Shown piece after piece: positions 9,660-20,621 of a DNA stretch of 64,000 bases. The position numbers and the translations under genes were made by a program. Source of the stretch: Endomychus coccineus (Eukaryota > Arthropoda > Insecta > Coleoptera > Endomychidae); NCBI GenBank assembly GCA_958510875.1, contig OY294067.1, forward strand, positions 265,148,180 to 265,212,179. The letters are read 5' to 3'. The notes beneath the pieces are model-generated. The model saw only the letters and a list, made by a program, of their open reading frames with translations. It did no database searches and had not been told where the DNA came from. The stretch's first letter is position 1. Every line of letters begins with the position of its first letter.

Positions 9660-10440
9660 TGATGATTGAAAATTTTTCAATTCAAACAATTAGGTGAATC
9701 AGGCGCTCATCTGAAATGGGGTTATTACTATACGTACTTGCATTGCAGTGCGTACAAAGCAAGTAGAAGTATTTATCACCAGACATATCCCAAGCGTGCT
9801 TTGCCAGATAGTCCAACCTTTTCTAATATTCATCGTCTTGTTGGAACTGGTAGTGTCCGGAAAAGTACATTTGAAGGTAATTCACGAAATGTAAGAACAC
9901 GTGAACTTGAGAAAATGCCTTTCAAAATGTTCACAACAATCCTTGGTGGGCGGATTTCATAACCGAAAACCATTTCTAACACCAATTATACGTTAACGTA
10001 TTGGCAGGAATCATTGGTAACCACATTATTGGACCATTCATTCTGCCAGGACGACTTGATGGACAATTTTACCGCAATTTCCTACAAGAACAATTGCCTC
10101 TGTTGCTTGAGGATGTCCGTATGCAATAGGAAACCAAATGTGGTGCATGCACGATGATACACCAGCACATTTCAGTATAATGGAATTATTATTATTTACA
10201 CACTGTTTATCCAAATTGTTGGATTGACCGCGGTTGGCCTCAAGAATGACCACCAAGTTCCCTCGATCTCAATAGCTTAGATTTCTTTTTCTGGGGCCTC
10301 AAGTCCCTGGTGCGCTAGTGCACACAAGTCTCATTACCACTGCAGAGCAATATTTGAACGAGTGCGTGATTCCATGAGAACGAGGGCGAAAGCATGCGTA
10401 TTAAGTGAATGGACCATTTTCAATGATTTCTGTAATAATA
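9660..10440 (+). pseudogene. IS630/Tc1-type transposase relic with DUF4817-like N-terminus
   Basis: 9666-9959 encodes a helix-turn-helix-type N-terminus (YHQTYPKRALPDSPTF, GSVRKSTFEGNSRNVRT). Then in a shifted frame come NVLAGIIGNHIIGPFILPG and LPLLLEDVRMQ, next MWCMHDDTPAHFS (second catalytic Asp region), then WIDRGWPQE followed by SSLDLNSLDFFFWGLKSL (third acidic region). The order matches a large insect transposase family of the IS630/Tc1 superfamily. At least three stops or frameshifts break it. I did not find its terminal repeats. Confidence 0.75.
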
Positions 10441-11265
10441 GTTTGATGTTTGTTGTAATATTATGTTCAACATTAATGTTGTTACTTGTTGTTTGCAGTT
10501 GCCGCAATATGTGTAATTCTTCCTATTAATTGGATTACCAATAATTGTGCAAGTTTTTCCTCAAAAACGGCGTATAGCAGGAAAAGACTCAAGAGAGCAC
10601 TTACCTCACAAATTGAACGGCAAATTCGGAAATTATTTTTATTTCAGAAAAAGCCATTGGCAGTCAGTGCTCGTACGCACGCCACTGTTAAAGCTGAAAA
10701 CTATGAATGTATTGTAACACATGCGGCTTTATTAAATGTCACTACGTACTAAATATCACTTGAAATATCTCAAGCGCTTTCGGAAATATTAATTGATTTC
10801 TTTTATTTTCCTCAAATTTCAACGTCCCGTATTTTCGAAACGGAAAATGTTTGGATAGGTTGTTTATAAAGCCACCTATCATTAATTTAATAGGATTTGT
10901 AGAATCACACTCTTCAATATTCTCATATCATGAAGAAACATAATTTTTTTAGTATTCATGTTTTTATTTTGTTTGTATATTTATCATTATTACTATTCTA
11001 TTTATCATTTACACCCATTTCCTATTCAATATAAGTGTCTTGAGCATTGTTCTCAGTTCTACGAAGACAAAATGTAGAAGCTATGAGCCAATCAATACAC
11101 TAATACAGCGGCGGAGGAGTTCAGAGCACTTAGACCACTTGATTGGGTTCATTGTGCGCCCCTTGATACAAGACTCAGTTCAGCAGGCCTAAGGCAGAGG
11201 ATTCTGCATGGACTGATGTCTTTTATGGTCTCAGGGGGCATGTATGCGCTGTCGAGGTTTTGTAG
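10441..11265. other. No recognisable gene
   Basis: AT-rich sequence. An 88-codon open stretch near 10486-10752 has no motif I can name. The last 150 bases may already belong to the antisense LINE fragment. Confidence 0.35.
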
Positions 11266-11515
11266 AATAAGAGAAGTCAACAATGCCCATGAAGTGAAGA
11301 TGTTTGTTCAGATGAGAACGTTATGTGAGGAGTCCTGTCACCAGTTTTAAGCCTCTTCTGTTCATAAAGAGAAGCCTTAGGGCGAGAACTCCGAGATGTG
11401 GAGCTTCGGCTGCCTCATACCGGAGACACTGCCACTGTCAACGCTGTGTCAGTCATACAATTATGTATTTGGTTCCCCTCTTCTACAATATGAAGAGAAA
11501 GATAAAGGACACTTG
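11266..11515 (-). pseudogene. LINE C-terminal fragment (antisense)
   Basis: In reverse it encodes LKLVTGLLT..SHLNKHLHFMGIVD and carries a tail (gtagaagaggggaaccaaatacat) shared with 59735-59960. This is the C-terminal Cys/His area of a LINE downstream of RNase H. Frames are broken. Confidence 0.6.
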
Positions 11516-12945
11516 ATACAGGAATATTTTGATCAGAGCTCAAGCTTTGAATATGTTACTTTATAGGATCGGTTCTAGAAGCACATTCATTGATTCTCAG
11601 TTATGTTGCATTTCCAAAACCACAAGTTGCGATTATTTTCATTATTCTTTGATATTCTTCGAACTTCAAAATGTATCTAATATACTCAAGCAAATTAGAA
11701 ATTTATTCTAACCAAAACAATAAAATAATTCCCCGGTATTCTTCTGCATTTATAGAAATATAGAAATATCCACCTTTTCAAATAACCGGTAGCACAGAAT
11801 ATTATTCTATTCACAAAATGTGAATTTAAAATTAGTAGCTGATATGCACTATGTTGATTCAAAAGTGGAAGTTCAATCAGCTACAAATTTCAAAAGTAAA
11901 GTAAAAAAAACTACATACCTGGGGCGATTGATCCATGTTAGTGTGATTGCAGTTGTATTAACTTTCTTGAAATATAGAAGTATGTTGGCAGTTTATAGCT
12001 GTAACAAAAAGAAAACAAATTTAGTGGAAAAACGTAATTCCCTACAGTTATTTCATTGGACATACATATACATATTATAAAAAGGAGCCATAAATTCTGG
12101 AACTTATAGAGATTTGATGTAAAAAGGATTTTTTCTCATAAACAATGGGTCTGACGCCTTTTGTTTTTGTTATAAGCGTTACACATATTTTTTATTCGTC
12201 GTTTTTCCCTCACAGCTTCTATAATATGTCACGTAGTTATATTTTTGGAATGTATAAACTTTTAGGAATTCCAAATAAGTCGGTTACATCGGTTTTTGAG
12301 TAGAGGTCCAGCTTCACTGTCTCTAGATGACATATTTAGTTATTGTTTTTTCACAGTTATATTTTTATGTTTTTTTTACTTATTTTATGATGCAATTTCA
12401 GTATAAATAAAAAAATATATACTTGTTAGAATCATGAAAACTGAATTTTTCGAGAAAAACGCAATATAATGCAACTAAGTCGAGTAACAATTGTCCATAA
12501 AATATTTATTCGTTATCAAGTACCTAGGCTTGTTCCAATCTGTATTATTGCGCTTAATTGATCCACATTTCTTAGAAACATCGACAATAATATTTATTTC
12601 TACTTTCCAACTTAATTTTATTACTACTAATTTGAAGACTCAAGGTCTTAAAAGATAGGAACTAGAAATGTTACTTCGTTAAATATCACTTTATTCAAAA
12701 GGAAGTAGATTGCTATTTCGAACTTTACAGTTCATTATTAAAACATACAATGAGAAAAAACACTGAGACATCATAGTATTTATATGAAATTTACAATGAA
12801 GTAAATCGATTCTAAGAATTAATGGTACACATAGCTACTACTAAGGTTAATGATGAGATAGCAAATGTAAAGGAATTAAACTGTCGATAATTACATTGTA
12901 AGGATTGTAATACGTGGAATTTAATTTTGTTCGTTAAGTAGATTG
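11516..12945. other. No recognisable feature
   Basis: Strongly AT-rich sequence. Short open stretches are isolated and carry no motif. Confidence 0.4.
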
Positions 12946-12949
12946 TTTG

Positions 12950-13260
12950 AAGGATTATTGTCTTTAAATATTTCTATAGATTCTAATAGATTATTTCTAC
13001 CATTCGTAATTCTAATAAAATATTCATGTTTTCTAGTAGAGGAAAATGGCGCCGGGTTTCTATGAAGTGGTTTGAAAAATTTGAATTACCTTTATTTAAT
13101 TGAAATTACTTAAAATGTTCCCTATATCTAACTTCAAACGATCTACCTGTTTCACCAATGTATAGGGCATTATATTCCTCATAAGTTAACTCATAAACTC
13201 CTGACTTCCCAAATTTATTAGATTTATTTTTTGCATTAAAAAATATGTTTGAATGATTTT
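12950..13260 (-). pseudogene. Penelope-like GIY-YIG fragment of a third family
   Basis: On the minus strand the reading GVYELTYEEYNALYIGETG, then RSFEVRYREHFK and, after a frame change, ENMNILLELRMVEI, is a GIY-YIG endonuclease domain of the Penelope type. It differs from both families A and B, so it represents another lineage. Only this domain is visible and it is frameshifted. It lies about 220 bp left of the Penelope A insertion. Confidence 0.7.
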
Positions 13261-13478
13261 GGCTACATTTAACTTCTGTTTTTCGAAACTACTCTAGATT
13301 TTATCAGATATGGGCCCAAAGTACGCCAAGGTAACATATTTTTTCTCAGATTTTCGTTCCAAGTTGGGATGAATTTGATTAATGGTTAATGTTATATTTT
13401 CGTTTGATTAAATTATGTATTAGCTATACAGAATAGCCGTTAAGTATAGCAATCTTCCTTGCAGTGTCTTACAACAAC

Positions 13479-13491
13479 TATTCATGAATAC
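13479..13491 (+). repeat. Left target-site duplication of the Penelope A insertion
   Basis: tattcatgaatac; the same 13 bases are at 16429-16441, directly flanking the element. Confidence 0.85.
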
Positions 13492-14369
13492 ATACACAAT
13501 TCTCGGGAAATAGGTCACATTGATACATATATTTTTATTTTTACCCTCGTCTTTACGTACGTTTCGGTCTCACGACCATCATCAGAAGACTTATTAATAC
13601 AATAACCTGATTACTTAGAAATACTGTAATAACACAAAGCGTCCTCATCGCACAAATTTCGTTTAAATGCCAACGTCGCGAAACGAACGGAGACATGAAA
13701 TCGGAACTATAACACAGCAATGTTGCAGCGTAAAAATTAAAAATCCACTATTAAGTAGAATCATCAATAAATACGAACACATTTCATAAATGTCTGCGAG
13801 AGACTAACAGACAAAGAGTTCTATCTTCTTTGCTAACAGACGAGACCATCTCAAGTGTTCATTTAAGCGCCAGATGTCATAATTTATTAGGTGATAAAAG
13901 AAGGTCTCTGGCCTGTGAGAAATACTTTAGCCAATTCTACCTAAAGTAAACTTTTACATTATAAGGACGTAAGTAGGAATTTGCAAGAATATTAATTAAT
14001 TAAATTAGTATAAATATGACTTAGTGTTTGAACGTCACTCCTATGATTAACAGACTTGGAGTCACGTTTTATATGAATCATCTCCAGAATAGATCTTTTA
14101 TAATAATTGGTTTCCTTAGTTAAAATATTAACATTCTTGTAATCAAATTGATGGTTATAATCAAAGCAATGTTTAGCAAGCGCGGTGGAATTTTCTAAGT
14201 TTTTGTTTCTTGTGCTATACTTATGGCCATACATTCTTTTTTGTAAATATTGTTTAGAGATACCAGTATAGGTCCCATCACAATCTAAACAATTTAATTT
14301 GTATACTGTGTGGGTTTGTTTATCTTTAGGAATTACAGGTTTTAGATTTGAGAAATATTTCCCAACACA
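13492..14369 (-). repeat. Left inverted arm (pLTR) of Penelope A
   Basis: Reverse complement of 15521-16398 (positions sum to 29890). The antisense reading 14369-13992 reproduces the last 125 residues of the RT/GIY-YIG protein exactly. The match ends sharply at both borders. Confidence 0.9.
13549..13590 (-). ncRNA. Hammerhead ribozyme in the left Penelope A arm
   Basis: Exact inverted copy of the ribozyme at 16300-16341. In this orientation an antisense transcript could self-cleave at the element's left edge. Confidence 0.8.
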
Positions 14370-15898
14370 CAATACAAAATAACATGAATAAATTGATAAA
14401 TAATTGGCACAAAAATAAGATAATCCCTATTGAATTGAAAAATAAATTAATTTGCCATAATGGGCTAGCACCTTATATCTATGGGCTTCCAAAACTACAT
14501 AAAATTGATATACCTCTAAGACCCATTATTAGTAATATAGGAGCGCCTACTTACAATTTATCAAAATTTTTATCAAAATCGATCAATAATATAATAGGAA
14601 ATAATGAATTTTATGTGAAAGACTCATGGCATTTTAATGAATTTATAAAAAATCAATCCGTACCCGTAAACCATAAACTAATTTCCTTAGACGTTGTTTC
14701 TTTATTTACAAATATACCAGTCGATTTGGCATTGAATAGCATCAAAAAACGTTGGGCAGAGATTAAAAACCACACACCTCTAGATCAATCGGAATTTATA
14801 AATGCTGTGAAGTTTTGTTTAGAATGCACTTATTTTCAGTACGGTGAACAATATTTTGGACAAATATTCGGCACAGCAATGGGATCTCCTATTTCTGCTA
14901 CCATTGCTAACCTCGTTATGGAATGCCTGGAGGAATCTGTTATAAGTTCATTAGATTTTCGGCCCGTATTTTTTAAACGGTATGTAGATGATTGCCTTAT
15001 GTGTGTTCCCAATGACAAAATTCAGTACGTGATTAATAAATTTAACAATTTCCACTGTAAACTTCAATTTACCTGTGAAATAGAAGTTAACAAAAACATA
15101 AATTTCTTAGATATGAACATTAGGCATGATGCAGATGGAGAAATAAAAACTTCGTGGTTTACTAAAGAAGTTTGGTCTCAACGCTATCTTCACTTCAATT
15201 CCGTTGCACCAACTTGTTATAAAAAAAGCGTCATAAACAGTCTTACAGACCGCGCGGTTAAATTGTCCCACCCAGAGGACCGTCCCAAAAATCTAAAAAT
15301 TGTTCGTAATACACTGGAATTGAATGGCTACCCAAAAACTTTTTTCAATCCTATTATTAAAGAGAGTATAAACAAAATTTATAATGGAGCGTCATATAAA
15401 AATAACGTAAAAGGTAATTCAGACAATTATATAACTTTACCATACATTCCGGAGACCTCAGAGAAAATTAAGAAATGTTTGAAAAAGTATGATATAAACG
15501 TAGCGCATAAACCTACTAACTGTGTTGGGAAATATTTCTCAAATCTAAAACCTGTAATTCCTAAAGATAAACAAACCCACACAGTATACAAATTAAATTG
15601 TTTAGATTGTGATGGGACCTATACTGGTATCTCTAAACAATATTTACAAAAAAGAATGTATGGCCATAAGTATAGCACAAGAAACAAAAACTTAGAAAAT
15701 TCCACCGCGCTTGCTAAACATTGCTTTGATTATAACCATCAATTTGATTACAAGAATGTTAATATTTTAACTAAGGAAACCAATTATTATAAAAGATCTA
15801 TTCTGGAGATGATTCATATAAAACGTGACTCCAAGTCTGTTAATCATAGGAGTGACGTTCAAACACTAAGTCATATTTATACTAATTTAATTAATTAA
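14348..15898 (+). CDS. Penelope-like reverse transcriptase with GIY-YIG endonuclease, 5'-truncated
   Basis: The open frame of 516 codons has no internal stop. It encodes an RT (fingers GLAPYIYGLPKLHK near residue 40; palm DVVSLFTNIPVDL; GTAMGSPISATIANL; YVDD at residues 212-215), a linker and a C-terminal GIY-YIG-like domain (about residues 410-500, starting HTVYKLNCLDCDGTYTG). RT copies the element RNA and the endonuclease nicks the target. The first ATG lies in the inverted arm, so about seven leading residues come from antisense sequence. True RT homology starts near 14372 and lacks about 55 residues or more seen in the copy at 4440. The frame is thus clean but probably incomplete; whether it is active is unknown. 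Confidence 0.88.
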   Translation: MRNISQHTIQNNMNKLINNWHKNKIIPIELKNKLICHNGLAPYIYGLPKLHKIDIPLRPIISNIGAPTYNLSKFLSKSINNIIGNNEFYVKDSWHFNEFIKNQSVPVNHKLISLDVVSLFTNIPVDLALNSIKKRWAEIKNHTPLDQSEFINAVKFCLECTYFQYGEQYFGQIFGTAMGSPISATIANLVMECLEESVISSLDFRPVFFKRYVDDCLMCVPNDKIQYVINKFNNFHCKLQFTCEIEVNKNINFLDMNIRHDADGEIKTSWFTKEVWSQRYLHFNSVAPTCYKKSVINSLTDRAVKLSHPEDRPKNLKIVRNTLELNGYPKTFFNPIIKESINKIYNGASYKNNVKGNSDNYITLPYIPETSEKIKKCLKKYDINVAHKPTNCVGKYFSNLKPVIPKDKQTHTVYKLNCLDCDGTYTGISKQYLQKRMYGHKYSTRNKNLENSTALAKHCFDYNHQFDYKNVNILTKETNYYKRSILEMIHIKRDSKSVNHRSDVQTLSHIYTNLIN

Positions 15899-16398
15899 TA
15901 TTCTTGCAAATTCCTACTTACGTCCTTATAATGTAAAAGTTTACTTTAGGTAGAATTGGCTAAAGTATTTCTCACAGGCCAGAGACCTTCTTTTATCACC
16001 TAATAAATTATGACATCTGGCGCTTAAATGAACACTTGAGATGGTCTCGTCTGTTAGCAAAGAAGATAGAACTCTTTGTCTGTTAGTCTCTCGCAGACAT
16101 TTATGAAATGTGTTCGTATTTATTGATGATTCTACTTAATAGTGGATTTTTAATTTTTACGCTGCAACATTGCTGTGTTATAGTTCCGATTTCATGTCTC
16201 CGTTCGTTTCGCGACGTTGGCATTTAAACGAAATTTGTGCGATGAGGACGCTTTGTGTTATTACAGTATTTCTAAGTAATCAGGTTATTGTATTAATAAG
16301 TCTTCTGATGATGGTCGTGAGACCGAAACGTACGTAAAGACGAGGGTAAAAATAAAAATATATGTATCAATGTGACCTATTTCCCGAGAATTGTGTAT
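15521..16398 (+). repeat. Right arm (pLTR) of Penelope A
   Basis: Contains the last 126 codons of the RT/GIY-YIG frame, about 400 bp of 3' untranslated sequence, and the hammerhead. Related 3' ends recur at 33025-33977, 49450-49960 and 63189-64000. Confidence 0.9.
16300..16341 (+). ncRNA. Hammerhead ribozyme, Penelope family A (intact core)
   Basis: All parts of a type I hammerhead are readable: stem I gtctt (16300-16304) pairs with aagac (16337-16341); core CTGATGA (16305-16311); stem II ggtc-gtga-gacc with a GNRA-type loop; core GAAA (16325-16328); then ACGTACGT, a self-complementary stem III, followed by A16336, the predicted cleavage base. A stem III of only two pairs within one molecule, but eight between two, favours cleavage as a dimer. 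Minimal hammerheads of this kind have been described in Penelope-like elements. Confidence 0.87.
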
Positions 16399-16428
16399 TA
16401 ATTCATACGTGGGTCAAGAATCTTTATT

Positions 16429-16441
16429 TATTCATGAATAC
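16429..16441 (+). repeat. Right target-site duplication of the Penelope A insertion
   Basis: tattcatgaatac, identical to 13479-13491. Confidence 0.85.
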
Positions 16442-17495
16442 CTAAGCCGCATTCAACCCAAAATTGAATTAGTAACTGATTCGAATGTACATATTATTTC
16501 AACCATAATCAAGACTATATATAATTACAATTTTGATGATTAGGTACTACGTTACGTCCCGATTTACGCGTGATACATTTTGATTAATTATGTAACTTAT
16601 GAAAGGAAGACGTGTAAAACCTCCATATTGAAATCAACAATGAGCCTGGACTACTCATTACCCAGACATCTCCAGATGATTCACATTAAGATTTATCATG
16701 TAGCTACCCATTACTTTCTCGTCCCATATTAGTTATTGATCTTGACAGGTTTATGATTTCCTTTACAACCAAACTTTTGTGAACTTATTGCAACCCTCTT
16801 GACCATATCAGCTATGGTATCATATCACCCTGCTTGAAGCGAGTGTGAATTGTCTTATATTTATTTTAGAAATTCCTTAACTTTTCTCAAGCAACATTTG
16901 TTATTGAAAACATCTGGCAACCCCTAGATGTTCTTTACTTTTAGATATTTTAATTTTACATGAAATTTTAATTTTCTAAGAATGATTTTGTTTTTAAATA
17001 TTGAAAATAACCTGTACTAAACCCTCATTACACTGGTTTGCACAATAATATCGTGTTGTACTATATTGTTTAGATCGTTGTTTAAAAAATTCATGTATCT
17101 GGTTCCATTCAAATGGATTCCGATTTCCAATTGAAGCTGCGCAAAGATTTATTTTCAAATATTTTCGCCCACTGGTGAGCATTGTGTATATTAAATGTTC
17201 CTTTTCTAGTTAACGTGAATTTGAATAAATATCTTTTTTCAGAAGTGATGCAACAGTTTTTCTCTTACACCTCAATTTTTCTGATATTCTAATAAAGATA
17301 TTCTAATATTTCGTCTTCTTTTTCACTTGTTCCTGGGATTCTTGCTCGTCCAGAATTTATTTTGCAGGTTTGATAGCACCTCTTTCCCGACATCGCATTT
17401 CAGCTTATACCATCCAATGAAACCAGAAGAGCGAAACAGGAACAGGTTGACGCAATTAATGGATACCAGGCAAAGATTTTGGGAGGTTCAATTGG
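16442..17495. other. No recognisable feature
   Basis: AT-rich sequence with only short open stretches on either strand. Confidence 0.4.
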
Positions 17496-17499
17496 GGTA

Positions 17500-17760
17500 G
17501 TGATGCGAAAATATGACATCGTATCCAGCTTATGTCACTTAGCCTCTCCTACTCAATCCCATTTCTCACCTCCATGTGGTGGACCTCGGAAACCCGAGCA
17601 ACCCTGTCTGGGACTGGGTATTCAACCCCATTGGAAGGCAGGGTCGGGGCTAACGAGAATGGGAGCCCCAATCTGTAGTAAGGCGGATCCCACAATCCCT
17701 TCTTCCGTAACAATGCTAGGGATCACCACCCAACTGCACCCTCTCATGGGACGATCATGT
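17500..17760. other. GC-rich tract, probable repeat fragment
   Basis: Base composition is clearly higher in G+C than its neighbours (acctccatgtggtggacctc, ggcagggtcggggc). It adjoins the LINE C-terminus at 17760, and may be a joined piece of the same or another retroelement. I cannot name it. Confidence 0.4.
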
Positions 17761-18330
17761 GAGGTCCATTACGAAAACTGCTTCACAAAAACTTTGTTTC
17801 CTATTCCGTGACAATAGCTACTTTACATCCCAGCTGCTCCTCATAATCTACAAAGCACAGATTCGACCTGTCTTAGAGTACTGTTCACATGTTTGGAGTT
17901 CGGCTCCAAAGAAGAGAGATATTCGATTGACTGATGCAGTCACACTCACGAGCTCATTGACCTCTCTAGAACATCTTAGACAGGTGGGAAATCTCTCCAT
18001 TTTCTATAGATATGTCCATGGTCGGTGTTTATCAGGAATCTCGTCTGTTGTACTACCATGAGAGATTCCAGTTAGGCGGATTAGACGAGCTCTAACTAGT
18101 CACCCCTTCACTGTAAAGCTCTAGACCTGCCGAACTTCTTCCTACCAGACTTTATTTTTTTATCAAACAGCGAAGTTGTGGAACTATCTACCTAGTGAGG
18201 CCTTTCTCTATGCCTATAACCTCCAAACCTTTAAGAAAAATAGGAATGTCTACATTCCACTGCTGGCTTACGCGGTGTTCTTCGAACATTATAGGTTTCC
18301 CTCTTGGTGGTGAAACTATAATGAAAAAAG
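17760..18330 (+). pseudogene. Non-LTR retrotransposon RT C-terminal region
   Basis: Encodes LLIIYKAQIRPVLEYCSHVW followed by SLEHLRQVGNLSIFYRYVHG, IRRALTSHPFTV and, after a frameshift, TAKLWNYLPSEA. This is the thumb and C-terminal region of arthropod LINE reverse transcriptases of the CR1/Jockey group, ending in the conserved LWN.LP block. The reading frame is broken several times and no 5' part is present, as expected for a 5'-truncated dead copy. Confidence 0.8.
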
Positions 18331-19010
18331 CTCTCCTATTTGATATTCTTCTACCGGGAATTGTATTTTTTGAAAATGAACAAAATTCAAATCAATTAAA
18401 TCAACAATAAATAGATTCAGTTATCATATGTCCTGCTTTTACTTGACCATTATATACATTTCCAAAATATTCTCAAATCATGAAGTAGGTACTTAGAACT
18501 TACACTACATAGGATTGATTACCCAGACTATTTTTCACTCGACTAATAACTAAAAAAAAATAACATTTCAGTGGTTCTTAACGGATGATATGTGCAATAT
18601 TGCTGTGTTATTTGTAAGTATATAGATCTTTGTCATCAACAAGAGAAATAAACGCTGAGTGCATGCCATTTACTCTAGTTGTAGTAACAATCAGGAAAGT
18701 GTTGCAATTACATGATTATTTACAACATAGTAGAATAAAATTGGTGATTCTGTCTCCATTTAATCAATGTGACTATGAAAGCCTTCATAAAATACGATCA
18801 CAATTTAGAGGATTACGAGAATAAAAGCTGCTTGATGTTTTCGATCTAATGCTCCCATTACCCGATGTTATATATCTTTGTGATTATAAAAATGACGATG
18901 AATAATTAGAACAATTATCATCATTCAAGGACCAGTTCATTACGAGTATTCTATCTCGCTTCTTGATCGTTTCAACTTCTCCACAAATAAAATTTATGGA
19001 AGTTATTATA
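18331..19010. other. No recognisable feature
   Basis: AT-rich sequence between the LINE fragment and the Harbinger left end. Confidence 0.4.
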
Positions 19011-19262
19011 GGTTTGTTCCAACACCTATTTAATTATCATCATGAAACTGTTATTGAAATCGTTCGAATCTGTTCCATGCGCAGGCGCGATCTTCGCACT
19101 GTTTTATGTGTAAGCAGGGAACTAGAGGCTTTGGAACGGTTCAGTGACTGTTTATTTCAGTACTCTCATTAATGATAACACAAAACATAACCTACTCTGT
19201 GACAACCATAATTTTGCGTTGTTCAACAGAGAACAGAATAATCTACGAAACGTTAATTAATT

Positions 19263-20277
19263 ATGAATAACAACACGTTTGTGGGTGAGTAAAATATTTG
19301 ATGTTAAATGTATTTCAATATGTTGTTACAATATAGGTACATTGTCCAATCATACTAATATTTATTTTAAACAGTGGTTGATGGGAATTCATCAGGGCTG
19401 AGAACAGCTGGAACATCATGTGTTACCCCAGTCTTCTCCACCAACTATCATGAAAATGATTCCAAATCTCAGGATTATAAATGGAATCAAAATAATTCAA
19501 AAATCCTGATTGATTTATATGGAAAATATAAGGACAAAGTGGGAACTTTTGAAATTAAATCTGTTAAAATGATGTGGGATAAAATTTCAGAAGAATTTAA
19601 ACAAATTGGTGTATGTGTAACTCCCAAGAATTGCCTCAACCGTTGGAGGGTTCTTGAGAGGAACTACAAAAGATTTGTAGATAATCAAAATAAAACTGGT
19701 AAGTAATTAAAATATTCAATATATGAGTAGTCACGACCTAGTGGGTCAATGGAAAGATATTTTTTCATGACAGTATATTGTTATAGCTTCCTCAGGGTGA
19801 TTCTGTAGAATTATGTAGACCTTGAGAAAGCGATGAAAATATCAGTATTAAAAATCATATGTTATGTATCTAGTAGTATTTAAAAAATTTTGTTATATTT
19901 TAGGAAGAGGACGCAAATACTTTGAATATGAATTGGAAATGGGAGAAATCTTTTGTGGAAAGACAAATATCCATACAAAAATTTTATTGAACTCTGATAC
20001 AGTGGACATTATACAAAATGAAAAGAATGATACTGTAGAGGAGATAAAAATAGAAAATAATGTAAAACCAACAACAAAAAGAACTACGATACTAGAAAAG
20101 AAAACAACAATTGAAAAATTTCGGTTGGACAGAATTGATTATTATAATAAGAGGTTAGAGATTGAAAATCAAAAATTGGAAGAAATAAGGAACAGAAATA
20201 ATTTAATCAGAGAAAGAAATGATATTTTAAAAATAAATACAAGATGCAATCATTGCAATAATAATATTGTTGGATAA
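19263..20277 (+). CDS. Harbinger Myb/SANT-like DNA-binding protein (3 exons)
   Basis: In Harbinger elements this protein binds the element ends and recruits the nuclease. I propose exons 19263-19284, 19375-19698 and 19904-20277, with GTGAGT and GTAAGT donors and CAG/TAG acceptors, giving 239 residues in one frame. A SANT-like trihelix lies at about residues 35-110: YKWNQNNSKILIDLYGKYKD, then MMWDKISEEFKQIGV and NRWRVLERNYKRFVDN. The C-terminal half is basic and coiled-coil-like and ends with CNHCNNNI. The start ATG is inferred from splicing; exon 1 adds only seven codons. It converges on the nuclease gene with 345 bp between stops. Confidence 0.82.
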
Positions 20278-20621
20278 TATTCATTCATATTTATTATATT
20301 ATATTTGACTACTGCAGCTCTTATAGTACAAATTACATTTTCTCATCGTTTTATTATTCCATAGTGTATTGAGTTTTATTTTATGAGAACGTTACTATAT
20401 TAGTTACTTGTTTCTTATTTAACTAAGGTGTTTCATTTTTTATTATGTTTATAAATTCTGTTTTTATGAATATAGTCTTGTTCTTTCGAATGTCGTTTTG
20501 ATATTAAAAAAATTACAAAACCTCTTGTTCTTAAAATTGAAATTGAGTTGAAGTTTATAAATAGGGAAAACATTGAAAAGAAACCTGATTAAGTACAAAA
20601 AAATTTAATCGAGAACATATA

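Larger units (their letters stand above)
13492..16428 (+). mobile_element. Penelope-like element, family A, with inverted terminal arms
   Basis: A 2.94-kb insertion flanked by a 13-bp target duplication. It consists of a left arm (13492-14369, antisense), an RT/GIY-YIG coding region, and a right arm (15521-16398) that is the reverse complement of the left arm with no mismatch found by eye, plus a 30-bp 3' tail ending gggtcaagaatctttatt. The arms include the 3' end of the coding region (GIY-YIG), the 3' untranslated region and a hammerhead ribozyme. Inverted partial terminal repeats at the 5' side, 5' truncation of the frame and a 10-15-bp duplication are known features of Penelope insertions. 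Identical arms indicate a recent event. Confidence 0.9.

Noticed and set aside
14348..14371. First ATG of the Penelope frame as the natural protein start
   Set aside because: These codons lie in the antisense left arm; RT homology begins after the arm junction at 14369/14370, so the start is a by-product of the insertion.
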